DNA of 42,341 nucleotides, taken from an uncultured Clostridia bacterium (GTDB lineage Bacteria; Bacillota; Clostridia; TANB77; CAG-508). The stretch spans positions 1 through 42,341 of the forward strand of contig CAOTKV010000017.1 in assembly GCA_948530865.1 (NCBI GenBank), read 5' to 3'. Below, one piece after another: positions 22,791 to 31,453 of this stretch; positions within the stretch are counted from its first letter, which is position 1; each line of letters starts with the position of its first letter. Both the position numbers and the translations under genes were made by a program. Under the pieces are notes generated by a model. That model was given only the letters and a program-made list of their open reading frames with translations. It did no database searches and was not told where the DNA came from.

Positions 22791-24227
22791 CTAATCTGTT
22801 ATATTAGTTTCTTCATCTTCTATCATTTGATTTTGTGCTTCTATTCGCATCTGTTCAAATTCTTCCTGAATTTCTTCTTCATTTAAGTTTCTTGCAACTG
22901 TCATATATGATTTTTTACTTCTTAACCCCATAGTTACTTCTGACCTATAATTCATTTTTTCTGTATTTTTATCTTCAATGATAGAATCATCAAACTCTAC
23001 TGTTATTGTCTTATCGTCTATATTTTCATTTTTAAAAGTACTACTTGCATAAGCAATAAAATGCACAATATCTTTTATATTAGTTTCAAGTGGCAATTCA
23101 TGTTTTTTTATAGTCCTATACATGTCAGAATTTTCACTTATAACAGCTGTTGCTGTTTGAACATTATTTCCATCAAATCTATATCTATTTTCACCAAATC
23201 CACTTTTTTGTGATAATATATTAAGCTGGAACTCAACACCACCAATATATTGCTCTATTCGTGGATTCATATCACTTTGTTGTATCATTGATTGGTTGTT
23301 AAATCCTTTTGGCATTCGATATATTGAGACGTCTGCTGGATCAAAAGTTAATTGTTCTGTTCCATTATCATAAGTCATCATATCTTCTGCAACAAATATT
23401 CTTTTTCTTGATAAAACAACTTCATTATCTAATGCGTCATAATTGTTATCTAAGCATTTCAATACATCAATTGAATTTGCATATACAGATATTCCGAATG
23501 GATTTTCTTCAATATTATTAACTATGTTAGGTCTTATTATAGTAAACCAAGGCACATTACTTTTAGTATCAAATTCATTTAAGAATCCTCTTTCAACATC
23601 TTCATTTATTGTTAATAATGATTTGCCTTGAACTTCAAACAAGTAATTTTGAATAACATAATTATCCAATACATTTAATAAATGCATTGATATGTATATA
23701 TATTTAGTTCCTTTTATATATTTCTCTGTTACGAATGCACATTCTGTTATTTTTTGACCCTCCCAAGAAAGCGGATATATCTTTTTTGCTTCAACATATT
23801 CTATTTTTATTTTTCCATCAATAGTATCAACAATTTTAGTTTCTTCATTATATTTTAAATCTTGTATAGAACCAACAAAAGCACCCGTTCCATGAGCGAA
23901 TGCTTTTTCTATTCCCTGATTTAATAATACTATATGATTATTTTCATCAAATATCTTATTTAATTTTTCTTGGCTTTCTTTACTATTTACAGTTATATTA
24001 ACTTTTTCATTAAATAGTAAATCTGCCCAATCTTCTGATAGTTTTTTAGCCATTTGAAGGCTTTTCTTTTGCATTTTAATTTTAGTATTACCATTATATA
24101 TATAATAATTATGAAACTTTTTTACTTTTCCTTGATACCAACTTTCCCAAATATTAAGATATTGGTCCCAATTTTGTTTTTCTGATATATCATATCCTAG
24201 TCCATTAAAAAATCCTTTTAAATCCAT
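22791..24227 (-). CDS. Portal protein (SPP1 gp6-like), 478 aa
   Basis: The N-terminal part (YDISEKQNWDQYLNIWESWYQG, then KKLSEDWADLLFNEKV) and the middle (GISVYANSIDVLKCLDNNYDAL) are typical of SPP1-type portals. The C-terminus is acidic and helical. Twelve copies form the DNA entry channel. It lies between the large terminase and minor capsid genes with short gaps, as expected. Confidence 0.92.
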   Translation of the reverse strand: MDLKGFFNGLGYDISEKQNWDQYLNIWESWYQGKVKKFHNYYIYNGNTKIKMQKKSLQMAKKLSEDWADLLFNEKVNITVNSKESQEKLNKIFDENNHIVLLNQGIEKAFAHGTGAFVGSIQDLKYNEETKIVDTIDGKIKIEYVEAKKIYPLSWEGQKITECAFVTEKYIKGTKYIYISMHLLNVLDNYVIQNYLFEVQGKSLLTINEDVERGFLNEFDTKSNVPWFTIIRPNIVNNIEENPFGISVYANSIDVLKCLDNNYDALDNEVVLSRKRIFVAEDMMTYDNGTEQLTFDPADVSIYRMPKGFNNQSMIQQSDMNPRIEQYIGGVEFQLNILSQKSGFGENRYRFDGNNVQTATAVISENSDMYRTIKKHELPLETNIKDIVHFIAYASSTFKNENIDDKTITVEFDDSIIEDKNTEKMNYRSEVTMGLRSKKSYMTVARNLNEEEIQEEFEQMRIEAQNQMIEDEETNITD

Positions 24228-24236
24228 ATTAACCCT

Positions 24237-25476
24237 CTATACTATTATTTTTCTATTATTTATCAATTGTTGATAAAAACCATTTATTGAATATTCAAAT
24301 GCATCTAAGCTGTCTATATCTGTTGTTCCATCGTCTAATCTTTCATCAGGATGTTTATCATCCCAAACTGCGTCTTGAAAAGCTTTAGTTATAATTTTAT
24401 TTTTTCTTAAAATCCACAATCTTTTTTGGGCCATTAATGTGCTACTTAAAAATATTCTGTCATTTATTAATCCTTTTGAGCAATCTTCTATTTTTACTGG
24501 CAATTTTTCTTTCTGACATTTTTTTATTAATCCTAACGTTATAACATTTCCTAAAGCTCCATAATCTGCAAAACAATATTGTCCCATTCCATATTTTTCA
24601 TAAACTCTTTTATAAAACAATATAAAATGTTCGTATATCTGTTCTGGGTCATATATTCCAGATAAATCATATTCATCTAAAACTATTACATCTCTAAATC
24701 CATGAGTTATACCAGTAGCAACAAATTTAATTTTACTTGCACCAGCACCATAATCTATTCCAAAAGTTATTAACATTAGTTGGTTTTTAATACTATCTAT
24801 TATGAAATCTTCTGTTTTATCTGCAAATAATCTATATATACTACCTTCGGCAGCTTTCCACTCTCCCAAAATATATCTATCAAAGAAAACTGTTCCTTTA
24901 TATTCATTTTCTAGATTTTGCAAAAAGTCTTTATCTAAAAAAGGATTATCGTATAGTGTATACTTCTGTTGATATATATCTGCATCACTATCAAGAAACT
25001 GTTTAAACCAATGACTAGGTCCTTCTGGATTGCAAGTACCATCAAATTTTGAATAAGGCTTATCTAAACGTGATTTAAGCATATTAAAAACATCTTGATT
25101 CCAAGTTGCAACTTCATCACCATAACAATATTTAAAGCTTACACCTCTTATTTTATTAACATGTTTTATATTATCGGCACCTAAACAATAACATTTTTCT
25201 CCAAACAAAAAAGCTGTGTTATCTGACTTAATATCAGAAACCAGCTCTGTTCCCCATATATTTTGTAAAGGCTCTATTACATTTCTTTGTAAAGTTCCTT
25301 TTGTATTTCCTAAAATTACTGCTAATCCGTGGTAAATTTGCAACTTTTCTTATTCTTTTAGGTATTACATAATAATCTAAATATGTTTTGCCACTTCTTG
25401 TAGCACCATACTTAACATTCCACCTTCTATCAGCATTGTTTAAAAACTCTTGTTGTTTTTCTGAAAACATACTCAT
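24237..25476 (-). CDS. terL: Large terminase subunit, interrupted by a one-base frameshift
   Basis: The 5' part carries Walker A (GATRSGKT) in MSMFSEKQQEF...; the 3' part begins about QIYHGLAVILGNT and carries the Walker B region (YGDEVATW) and RNase-H-fold nuclease acids (GIDYGAG, DEYDL). Removing one A from the A run near 25345 joins them as RKLQIYHGL, giving about 412 residues, the normal size. It would package DNA with the portal. The extra base is either a sequencing error or a disabling mutation; translation as written stops after 80 residues. Confidence 0.85.
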
Positions 25477-25860
25477 TAAACAACACCACCTATATTTTTT
25501 AGTACTTCATCTAATTTGTTCATTGTATCTTTATTTTCATCTTGTTTCTTTTCTACTAATTCTTGAATTGAATTAAAAGCTTGTACATTTCCTTTTAACG
25601 AAGCTTTGAATAATCCAACTAGCAATAGCATTTGATTATCTATATTATCTTCATCTATTCCAAATTGTTTTAACTGTTCTTTCATATCTTTGCTTTTAAC
25701 AGGCAAAGATAATAACATCTCCATCTGTTCTTTCATTGCTTTACGTTGCCTTTTTACTTGTCCACTCTTTATTCCACCTTTTCGACCGATTCTCGACCGC
25801 ATTTTCAGAAGTAAATTGTGTATCTGGATTTCCTTTAAGTAAATTTTGTTCATTAGCCAT
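25476..25860 (-). CDS. terS: Small terminase subunit-like protein, interrupted by a one-base frameshift
   Basis: The natural start reads MANEQNLLKGNPDTQF and ends NRSK at an A run. The continuing frame reads GGIKSGQVKRQRKAM and then a helical oligomerisation part to NIGGVV. Removing one A near 25780 joins them into a 127-residue protein. The order directly before terL and the SKGGIKSGQ-type linker fit small terminase proteins. An alternative frame opening with MVRWLMNK avoids the shift but has a poor N-terminus. The gene overlaps the terL start. Confidence 0.72.
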
Positions 25861-25869
25861 CTAACCACC

Positions 25870-26295
25870 CTATTTTATTTTTCCAATTTTTTTTGCCATA
25901 TTATATCTATCTCTTAAGTTTTGTAATCCAGAACCTCCTGGATATTTTATTTCTGCTTTATCAAGTTTCTTTCTTATGTCTTGTATTTCTTTTCTTTCCC
26001 TATTGCCTCTTGCCTTTGCATTTGCTTCACTTTCTTTCAATAGTTTTGCATTATTATAGTGAATTGAATTTGTTTGGGGATTCACTATTGAGCCTTTACT
26101 TTGCCCAATAAATCCTTGTCTAAATTCTGTTATTTTTCCTACTATTCCTGTTTTACTAACATCTGTAACAACATAATCAAAGTCTACTCCAGAGTTTTCA
26201 CTTACAATTCTGTATATATTTCCAACTGTAAATTTGCCATCTGGAGTTGATTTTTCACCTAAACTTCTTGTAGAACTTGCTCCTCTTCCGCCCAT
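25870..26295 (-). CDS. MGGRGASS-type phage protein, 141 aa
   Basis: The N-terminus MGGRGASSTRS is a recurring start in proteins near phage terminases. Residues 20-75 form a small beta domain (GKFTVGNIYRIV, DFDYVVTDVSKTG), and the C-terminus is a basic helix (RGNRERKEIQDIRKKLDKA). It overlaps the ParB-DUF4417 gene by one base. The function is unknown; it may be a virion or packaging accessory. Confidence 0.65.
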   Translation of the reverse strand: MGGRGASSTRSLGEKSTPDGKFTVGNIYRIVSENSGVDFDYVVTDVSKTGIVGKITEFRQGFIGQSKGSIVNPQTNSIHYNNAKLLKESEANAKARGNRERKEIQDIRKKLDKAEIKYPGGSGLQNLRDRYNMAKKIGKIK

Positions 26296-27314
26296 TATCG
26301 TACCATCCTTTCTATTACTTTATTTTTGTAATAAATTACCTTTATATCTTTATAGTCATAGTCCACTTTACCACCATAAATCAAAATGGTAGATGGATTA
26401 ATTCTTTTTATAAGTTCATCTACTCCTTGTTTCCAAATTTTAAATGCTTCTTTATTTTGTTTTACTCCTATTGTTGATATACTTACTATACTTCCTTTAG
26501 GTATTCCATCAAAACAAAATTCAAAAGTTTCTTTTTCAGCCCAACTTATTGTTGGTATTACTTTTATACCTTGTTCCTGATAATATTGCCCTATTGCCCT
26601 GCTACGATATATATTCCATATTTTCATAGGCATTGGCATATCCATATATAAAGAAAAATCTGGACTTAAAATACATTGATATTGTTTTAATATATCTATA
26701 TATTTTTCTTTATTATTCCAAACTCTCTCAAACTGATAATCATCTAAATAAAAATGTATTCCTACATTCTTTTCTTTACTTGTTTTAGCATAATTAAATC
26801 CTATCAAATCATCTGGAATAAATTTATCATTTTTTATTATTGGCATTTGATAAAAGCCTTCTGCTTTTTCATTATTAACCAAATCTAAATTATATGTATC
26901 ATTTGTTCTATGTCTTTCATTTTCTTTAAATAAATTATCTATTGACAAATCTAAATTAAAATCAAATTCTTCCATATTAAAATCTACTATACTATCTAAT
27001 TCATTAGCTAATATTTCATCATCAAAACCTGTTTGCATATTTAATTTATTATGAACTAATATATAAGCTTTCTTTTGTTGTTCTGTTAACTCATTTAATT
27101 TTATACATGGTATTACTTTATATTTTAATTCTTTTAATGCTTGATATCTTCCATGTCCTTCGATAATCATATTATTTTCATCTATTGCAATTGGGTCATT
27201 AAATCCAAAATCTTTTATAGATTGTTTTATTTTTTCTATTTGTTTTTTGGGATGCCTTTTAGCATTATTTTTATATGGAATTAATTCATCTATATTTACA
27301 TTAATTATCTTCAT
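26295..27314 (-). CDS. ParB-like nuclease domain fused to DUF4417
   Basis: Residues 1-115 are a ParB/Srx-type domain (IDELIPYKNNAKRHPKKQ, then IIEGHGRYQALKEL). Residues about 150-339 match DUF4417 (SPDFSLYMDMPMPMKIWN, ISWAEKETFEFCFDGIPKGS). ParB-like domains near terminases are common and may bind CTP or cut DNA. The role of DUF4417 is unknown. I start at MKIINVN because AAGGAC lies 8 bases upstream; a start six codons earlier is less likely. It overlaps the 53-aa gene by 14 bases. Confidence 0.85.
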   Translation of the reverse strand: MKIINVNIDELIPYKNNAKRHPKKQIEKIKQSIKDFGFNDPIAIDENNMIIEGHGRYQALKELKYKVIPCIKLNELTEQQKKAYILVHNKLNMQTGFDDEILANELDSIVDFNMEEFDFNLDLSIDNLFKENERHRTNDTYNLDLVNNEKAEGFYQMPIIKNDKFIPDDLIGFNYAKTSKEKNVGIHFYLDDYQFERVWNNKEKYIDILKQYQCILSPDFSLYMDMPMPMKIWNIYRSRAIGQYYQEQGIKVIPTISWAEKETFEFCFDGIPKGSIVSISTIGVKQNKEAFKIWKQGVDELIKRINPSTILIYGGKVDYDYKDIKVIYYKNKVIERMVR

Positions 27315-27462
27315 TGTCGTTGTCCTTTTCAATATTTTTTATAATCGCTCTATTTAATTCTTTAATTATTGGAATAGGAAAATCAGGTTCTGATAATACA
27401 TCTTCAATTTTTATATTAACATCAAGTTTCGGAAAGGTATATTCAATTTTTTCAAAACTCAT
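27301..27462 (-). CDS. Small hypothetical protein, 53 aa
   Basis: It starts MSFEKIEYTF and ends EKDNDNEDN, overlapping the ParB-DUF4417 start. It is acidic, with an amphipathic helix (PIPIIKELNRAIIKNI). A GGTGAT site lies 7 bases upstream. No family is recognised. Coupling suggests it works with or regulates the ParB-DUF4417 protein. Confidence 0.55.
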   Translation of the reverse strand: MSFEKIEYTFPKLDVNIKIEDVLSEPDFPIPIIKELNRAIIKNIEKDNDNEDN

Positions 27463-27497
27463 TTTATATCACCTTTTAATTTTTATATTTATTGATA

Positions 27498-28169
27498 TTA
27501 TTCTATCTGTTTTATTATTTTTCTATATTTTTCTTCATCTTTAAACCAGCAATATCTTATGCTTGTTCCCCATTCTAAATTATCATTTCCTATTAAATTT
27601 AAACAAGTTATATAATCTACATATTCTTGTGAATATCCATTTTGCATAAAGTGTTCTTGATTCCTATTTAATATTGCCTTAATAGTTTTATATAATTTTT
27701 TTCCTAGTTCGCAACTTATTGAATCATCATAAGTAACTATACCTAATGGTTCACATATCCAAATATATTTAGTATCTTCTTTTGAAAAATCTTCATCTCC
27801 ACAGTTTTCTAGCCATACATATTCGTACCAATCATTATAATTATTAACACAATCAGCAGTTTTATAAAAATAGTGCATGTTATTAGTTCTTTTTAATTCA
27901 TTTATTAAATTATCAATCATGTATTTAATATTTGCTTCTATAAGCTTTTTCTGTTCTTTTATATTAGAATTTATTAACACTTCAAAATCATTTTCTGGAA
28001 TGCTGTATGCTACTGTAAGTTGTTGCTCATTATCACATTTTATTGAAAATCCAAAGCTAAATCCATCTACTGCATTAGGATTTATAAAATATTTTAAATT
28101 TGTACCTTCTACATATTTTTTCATTTCATTATCTAAAATCTTTATAAATGATTTCTTTTTATCTTTCAT
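27498..28169 (-). CDS. Hypothetical protein, 223 aa
   Basis: An alpha/beta protein with no membrane segment. Recognisable parts are FGFSIKCDNEQQLTVAYS, then YKTADCVNNYNDWYEYVW and NGYSQEYVDYITC. It is encoded downstream of a 330-nt structured region and upstream of the ParB-DUF4417 gene, at the start of the late region. I do not recognise the family. It has an AAAGG site. Confidence 0.65.
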   Translation of the reverse strand: MKDKKKSFIKILDNEMKKYVEGTNLKYFINPNAVDGFSFGFSIKCDNEQQLTVAYSIPENDFEVLINSNIKEQKKLIEANIKYMIDNLINELKRTNNMHYFYKTADCVNNYNDWYEYVWLENCGDEDFSKEDTKYIWICEPLGIVTYDDSISCELGKKLYKTIKAILNRNQEHFMQNGYSQEYVDYITCLNLIGNDNLEWGTSIRYCWFKDEEKYRKIIKQIE

Positions 28170-28529
28170 ATTTTTATTACCTTTCCACTTTGGTTATATA
28201 ATTAATAAACACTATGTAAAATAATATATTGGTTGCTGTGCACTTGCTTGATATTTTATTTAACTAGTCATAAAATATCCATTTAAAACGAAGAGTATTA
28301 AACTTTATATTATTTAATAACCATTATCCCTTGTCTATCGTTTTATATATTATTCTACATACTACTTATTAAAATAAAAAATAAGGCAGTATTACTTATT
28401 TACAAGTAACTTATCTTATCTTTCTATATAGATAGTATCTATGATCTTTTTTATATGTAGCAGGACGGCGTATCCTGCATCTCTTTAAGACCTATTAGGT
28501 GTGGTATCTGCCTTTATACCCTTACATAT
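28170..28529 (-). other. Structured non-coding region upstream of the 223-aa gene
   Basis: I see no gene. The minus-strand RNA would hold several hairpins: GCAGGA/TCCTGC around CGGCGTA (28460-28478), ACCTA/TAGGT (28490-28500), TTACTT/AAGTAA, and ATAGAT/ATCTAT. The GC content of the first hairpin is far above the surroundings. No clear promoter or U-tract is visible, and no known riboswitch consensus was recognised. Confidence 0.4.
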
Positions 28530-28682
28530 TTATATACTTTTATTTCTTTCATAATTCGTACATCTTACTGTTAAATCTTTTCCATTTCTTATTGTCACTA
28601 TATTACATTGTTCTTTACAATTTTCTTTATTTTTACAATCTTTACATATATTTTCACAATAATATTTTATTATTTCTCTCAT
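28530..28682 (-). CDS. Small Cys-rich protein, 50 aa
   Basis: It starts MREIIKYYCENICKDC and holds six cysteines in spacing that suggests a zinc-binding knuckle (CENICKDCKNKENCKEQC). It has a GGAGC-type site upstream. The early-late junction and the absence of a homologous family leave its function open; it may be a small regulator or host-takeover protein. Confidence 0.55.
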   Translation of the reverse strand: MREIIKYYCENICKDCKNKENCKEQCNIVTIRNGKDLTVRCTNYERNKSI

Positions 28683-28794
28683 ATTTGCTCCTTTGTATTA
28701 TATAAAGCATAAGAAACTATAAAAACTTATACTTTATATAAATTTAATACTTAACAAAAGGATTCTACATAAATAATACTTTTTATAGTTTTTT

Positions 28795-28868
28795 TGGCTG
28801 GGAAAACTAGATTCGAACTAATAACCTAGCAGTCAAAGTGCTATGTGATACCATTTCACCATTTCCCA
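28795..28868 (-). tRNA. tRNA-Gln (TTG)
   Basis: The cloverleaf is complete: acceptor TGGGAAA/TTTCCCA beginning with U, D arm GTGA...TCAC, anticodon loop CTTTGAC with anticodon TTG, T arm ATTAG-TTCGAAT-CTAGT, discriminator G and encoded CCA. U1 and G73 fit glutamine tRNA. It reads CAA, the usual Gln codon of this AT-rich genome, and does not suppress stop codons. It lies just downstream of the early-operon terminator, with a hairpin ending 4 nt upstream. Confidence 0.95.
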
Positions 28869-28872
28869 ATAA

Positions 28873-28896
28873 AAAAGAGCTTTTTTCAGCTCTTTT
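28873..28896 (-). terminator. Terminator of the early operon, 4 nt upstream of tRNA-Gln
   Basis: AAAAGAGCT and AGCTCTTTT form a 9-bp stem, followed on the minus strand by further Ts. It follows the ArpU-like gene and the 140-nt gap after it. If it terminates, tRNA-Gln depends on read-through. Confidence 0.75.
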
Positions 28897-29040
28897 CAAG
28901 TACGAAACAGTTTACTAACTTGCTAAATTATACTGGAAAATCGGGTGACGAATTTTTATTTTTTCCTTTTTTCCTATTTTAATTATAATATAGTATAATG
29001 GCGTTTATCTATACTTTTTTACGGCAACTTTACAGCATTT

Positions 29041-29592
29041 TTAAAAATTAACTATTTTTAATATATCTTCAATGGCTTCATCTCTTTTTGCACGCAGTCT
29101 TCTTTCTTGAAGTTCTTTTACTCCTTCATATTTTGCATATTCTTTAACAGCCTTATTCCAATTTTTTCCTTTGTTATTGCAATAAAATTCCCTTAAAATA
29201 CATTCTTTTTCATATTCTATTTTATCAAACCAGTTTTCAATTCTTGCTACTTTTTTAGATAATATCTTTTTTTCTTCTATTAGTTTTTCAATCTCATATT
29301 GTAAATGATTTCTATCTTTTCTGTTTATATGATACATTTCTGATTTATAATTTGTTGCAACCGAAGATACTTTATCAGATATTTTATTAGTACTACTATA
29401 TATAGAATCATATCCTTGTCCACTTAATTGCATACTTTTAATAACATTCTCTTCTTTATCTTCACATACAGTTCCAGCATATTCTAATTGTTTTTCGTAA
29501 TCGTCTATCTTTAAATCAATTTCAAATATTCTACCTTCATTGCTTTTATGTTCAATTAATAAACTTTCAATATCTTCTTTTATATAATCCAT
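29041..29592 (-). CDS. ArpU/RinA-like late transcription regulator, 183 aa
   Basis: A long helical N-terminus with coiled coil is followed by residues 115-183 (RIENWFDKIEYEKECILREFY, then ELQERRLRAKRDEAIEDIL), the pattern of ArpU/RinA and DUF1492-type regulators. They sit at the end of early operons and activate late genes. It is the last early gene, directly before the early terminator and the late region. No DNA target site could be identified. Confidence 0.7.
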   Translation of the reverse strand: MDYIKEDIESLLIEHKSNEGRIFEIDLKIDDYEKQLEYAGTVCEDKEENVIKSMQLSGQGYDSIYSSTNKISDKVSSVATNYKSEMYHINRKDRNHLQYEIEKLIEEKKILSKKVARIENWFDKIEYEKECILREFYCNNKGKNWNKAVKEYAKYEGVKELQERRLRAKRDEAIEDILKIVNF

Positions 29593-29601
29593 TAGTACCT
29601 C

Positions 29602-29739
29602 CTAATCTTTTTTACATTCACAATTACATTTCTTCATTTTAATTTCTTTTTCACATTTCATATAATAGCAACTTTCTATACAACCACATATACATGTTAT
29701 AACTATAACTACGCCAATTATACTTCCTAATATAATCAT
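29602..29739 (-). CDS. Small Cys-rich single-pass membrane protein, 45 aa
   Basis: It starts MIILGSIIGVVIVITC, one membrane segment, followed by a tail with many cysteines (CICGCIESC, then CNCECKKD). It has an AGGGAAAA site. The function is unknown; Cys-rich tails near a membrane may bind metal. It is part of the small-gene early region. Confidence 0.5.
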   Translation of the reverse strand: MIILGSIIGVVIVITCICGCIESCYYMKCEKEIKMKKCNCECKKD

Positions 29740-29755
29740 TATTTTCCCTCCTTAA

Positions 29756-29983
29756 TTACCAATTACCTTGTAAAAATTCTTCAGTCTCAAACAAACTTGC
29801 TTCTAAATCTTCTATTTTTTTATTTTGTTTTTCTATTAGATTTAGAACTGTATCTAAATCATTAGAAAACATTTCATAAAGTTTATATGTACCATAATCT
29901 ATCATTTCTTGTTTGTCTTTATTAAGTTCTTCTTTTACATGTTTTATATTTTCTATTGCTTTCTTTTCTTCTTCACTTATCAT
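29756..29983 (-). CDS. Coiled-coil hypothetical protein, 75 aa
   Basis: All-helical with charged heptads (NIKHVKEELNKDKQEM, NLIEKQNKKIEDLEASL). Ends FLQGNW. It follows the upstream gene by 10 bases with an AGGAGGTAAT site. No family is recognised; it is part of the early small-gene series. Confidence 0.6.
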   Translation of the reverse strand: MISEEEKKAIENIKHVKEELNKDKQEMIDYGTYKLYEMFSNDLDTVLNLIEKQNKKIEDLEASLFETEEFLQGNW

Positions 29984-29993
29984 TGATTACCTC

Positions 29994-30176
29994 CTAATCT
30001 TCTACGTAAAATATTCTAGCTGATTTTTTATTTTCATAATCTTGATATAATATAAAACATATATCATTTTCAAAATCATCTGAATAACAATCTTCATGTT
30101 TACTTACTGTTACTTCTACATCTCCATATTTACTTTTTATATCTTTTAATGTCTTAATTACTTCACTTATAACCAT
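29994..30176 (-). CDS. Small hypothetical protein, 60 aa
   Basis: It starts MVISEVIKTLKDIKSKYGDVEVTVSK, an alpha-beta pattern like that of small DUF-type phage proteins, and ends FYVED. It overlaps the upstream gene by 14 bases. No domain is recognised with confidence. It belongs to the early small-gene region. Confidence 0.6.
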   Translation of the reverse strand: MVISEVIKTLKDIKSKYGDVEVTVSKHEDCYSDDFENDICFILYQDYENKKSARIFYVED

Positions 30177-30426
30177 TTGCTTTATACCTCATTTCTATAA
30201 TTTCTACATCTTCACAATCTAAAATATCTATATCAATTAGATTTACTACTACATATTTATCTCGTAAAATACATTCTGCATGATTTTCACTATCTATTCC
30301 TAATACTTTTGTGAATTTATCTAAATCACTATATTTTATAAATGCTAATATTCTACCACCATTTTCAACATGTACTTCTCCGTTATCTAATATATCAATT
30401 AACTCTATTATTTCTAGTTTATTCAT
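30163..30426 (-). CDS. Small hypothetical protein, 87 aa
   Basis: Acidic alpha/beta protein (IELIDILDNGEVHVENGGRILAF, LIDIDILDCEDVEI). It ends MRYKANGYK and overlaps the next gene. It has a GTGAG-type site upstream. No family is recognised. Function unknown; it lies in the early accessory region. Confidence 0.6.
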   Translation of the reverse strand: MNKLEIIELIDILDNGEVHVENGGRILAFIKYSDLDKFTKVLGIDSENHAECILRDKYVVVNLIDIDILDCEDVEIIEMRYKANGYK

Positions 30427-30444
30427 CTACTCACCTACTTCCTA

Positions 30445-30867
30445 TTATGCTAGTCTAAAGTATTTTTCTATTATTTCTTTTACTTTTCTATACTCATGAT
30501 GACTATATATTTCTTCCATTACTTTTTGACTTTTATATCCTCTGCTATACTTATATGCTTCTAACATATAATAACAAGCATCTTCTTTTAATCTATTTAT
30601 TGAAGTATGATTTCTTATGTATATATCTCCTATATCGTTTACATTATAGCTATAAAAAATTTCTTTATTATCATCTAATAAATACTCTAAATCTCCAAAA
30701 TGAATTTCTCTTGTATCTGTTTCATCTCTTTTATATTTTTCTAGTTCTTCTGTTACTCCTAATAAACAGCTTTTAAATGTTGCTATATCTGTTGGAACTT
30801 TCACTATAAAAGAATGATAACTATGTTTATATTGGCTTACTATTAAACAATATCTATTTTCATTCAT
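30445..30867 (-). CDS. Hypothetical protein, 140 aa
   Basis: Mixed alpha/beta protein (RYCLIVSQYKHSYHSFIV, FGDLEYLLDDNKEIFYSYNV) with a helical C-terminus containing SHHEYRKVKEII. It starts one base after the upstream gene. No family is recognised. It lies in the early small-gene region, a place where anti-defence genes often collect. Confidence 0.6.
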   Translation of the reverse strand: MNENRYCLIVSQYKHSYHSFIVKVPTDIATFKSCLLGVTEELEKYKRDETDTREIHFGDLEYLLDDNKEIFYSYNVNDIGDIYIRNHTSINRLKEDACYYMLEAYKYSRGYKSQKVMEEIYSHHEYRKVKEIIEKYFRLA

Positions 30868-31068
30868 CTACTCACCTATCTCCTTATCTATTTGCTCCAT
30901 ATATTCATCTACTTTTTTCTTTGCTTGTTCTATTAGTCCATCTAACCAAAAATCTCTTATACTTTCTTTATCTGTCCATTCTGTTAAATATTCATCATAT
31001 ACTGTTGAATATAATGCATATTTATTATCTTTTTTTCTATGATGTAATTCTCTTGCCATATTACTCAC
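30868..31068 (-). CDS. Small hypothetical protein, 66 aa
   Basis: Basic N-terminus (MARELHHRKKDNKYALY) followed by an acidic, Trp-containing helical part (TEWTDKESIRDFWLDGL). The reading frame overlaps the upstream gene by 8 bases, a coupling pattern. No family is recognised. Function unknown. Confidence 0.6.
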   Translation of the reverse strand: MSNMARELHHRKKDNKYALYSTVYDEYLTEWTDKESIRDFWLDGLIEQAKKKVDEYMEQIDKEIGE

Positions 31069-31450
31069 CTACTTTATACATTACTTTTTCAAATTGCTCT
31101 TTTGTTACTATTGATTTAATTTCAATAGTATCTAATGGTCTTACTTCACTAATACAATTCATTAAAGCATCATCATATATTGGAATACCTAAATATAAAT
31201 TTCCTTCTTCATCATCAAACTCTTGTAATTCATATCCATTTACATAGTCATCTTTTCCTAGTAATTCTTTTATGTTTGAACTGTACTTTGCTACTTCTAT
31301 ATCTGCTATTTCTCCTTTATCTGTATCAAAACTATGAAATGTTACACTTATTCCTTTATCATCATAAGTAGTTAAATCTTGATATGCACATACTTTTGCA
31401 ATAAATCCTTTTTTAGTCCTAACATATTCTCCTACTTTTATTTCACTCAT
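31061..31450 (-). CDS. Early phage protein with SH3-like N-terminus, 129 aa
   Basis: The N-terminal VGEYVRTKKGFIAKVCAY pattern is a small beta-barrel, as in many phage early proteins. The middle is acidic (FDDEEGNLYLG). The C-terminus PLDTIEIKSIVTKEQFEKV resembles a tail seen in several Firmicute phage early proteins of unknown function. It sits 3 bases after its upstream neighbour. Confidence 0.6.
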   Translation of the reverse strand: MSEIKVGEYVRTKKGFIAKVCAYQDLTTYDDKGISVTFHSFDTDKGEIADIEVAKYSSNIKELLGKDDYVNGYELQEFDDEEGNLYLGIPIYDDALMNCISEVRPLDTIEIKSIVTKEQFEKVMYKVGE

Positions 31451-31453
31451 ATA

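Noticed and set aside
24237..25476. Programmed frameshift in terL
   Set aside because: The same type of indel in A runs occurs in terS and immA, and no stimulatory structure or slippery pattern is apparent; error or decay is simpler.
28460..28500. A tRNA or known riboswitch in the 28170-28529 region
   Set aside because: No cloverleaf can be drawn and I recognised no riboswitch core; only isolated hairpins are visible.
20962..28868. Alternative genetic code or suppressor tRNAs encoded by the phage
   Set aside because: The Trp anticodon is CCA and the Gln anticodon TTG, which read only UGG and CAA; the genes have ordinary stop codons.
30921..31247. Rightward Leu/Tyr-rich frames over the early small genes
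   Set aside because: They are long only because of AT-rich antisense codons and lack ribosome sites; the leftward genes are tightly coupled with good sites.
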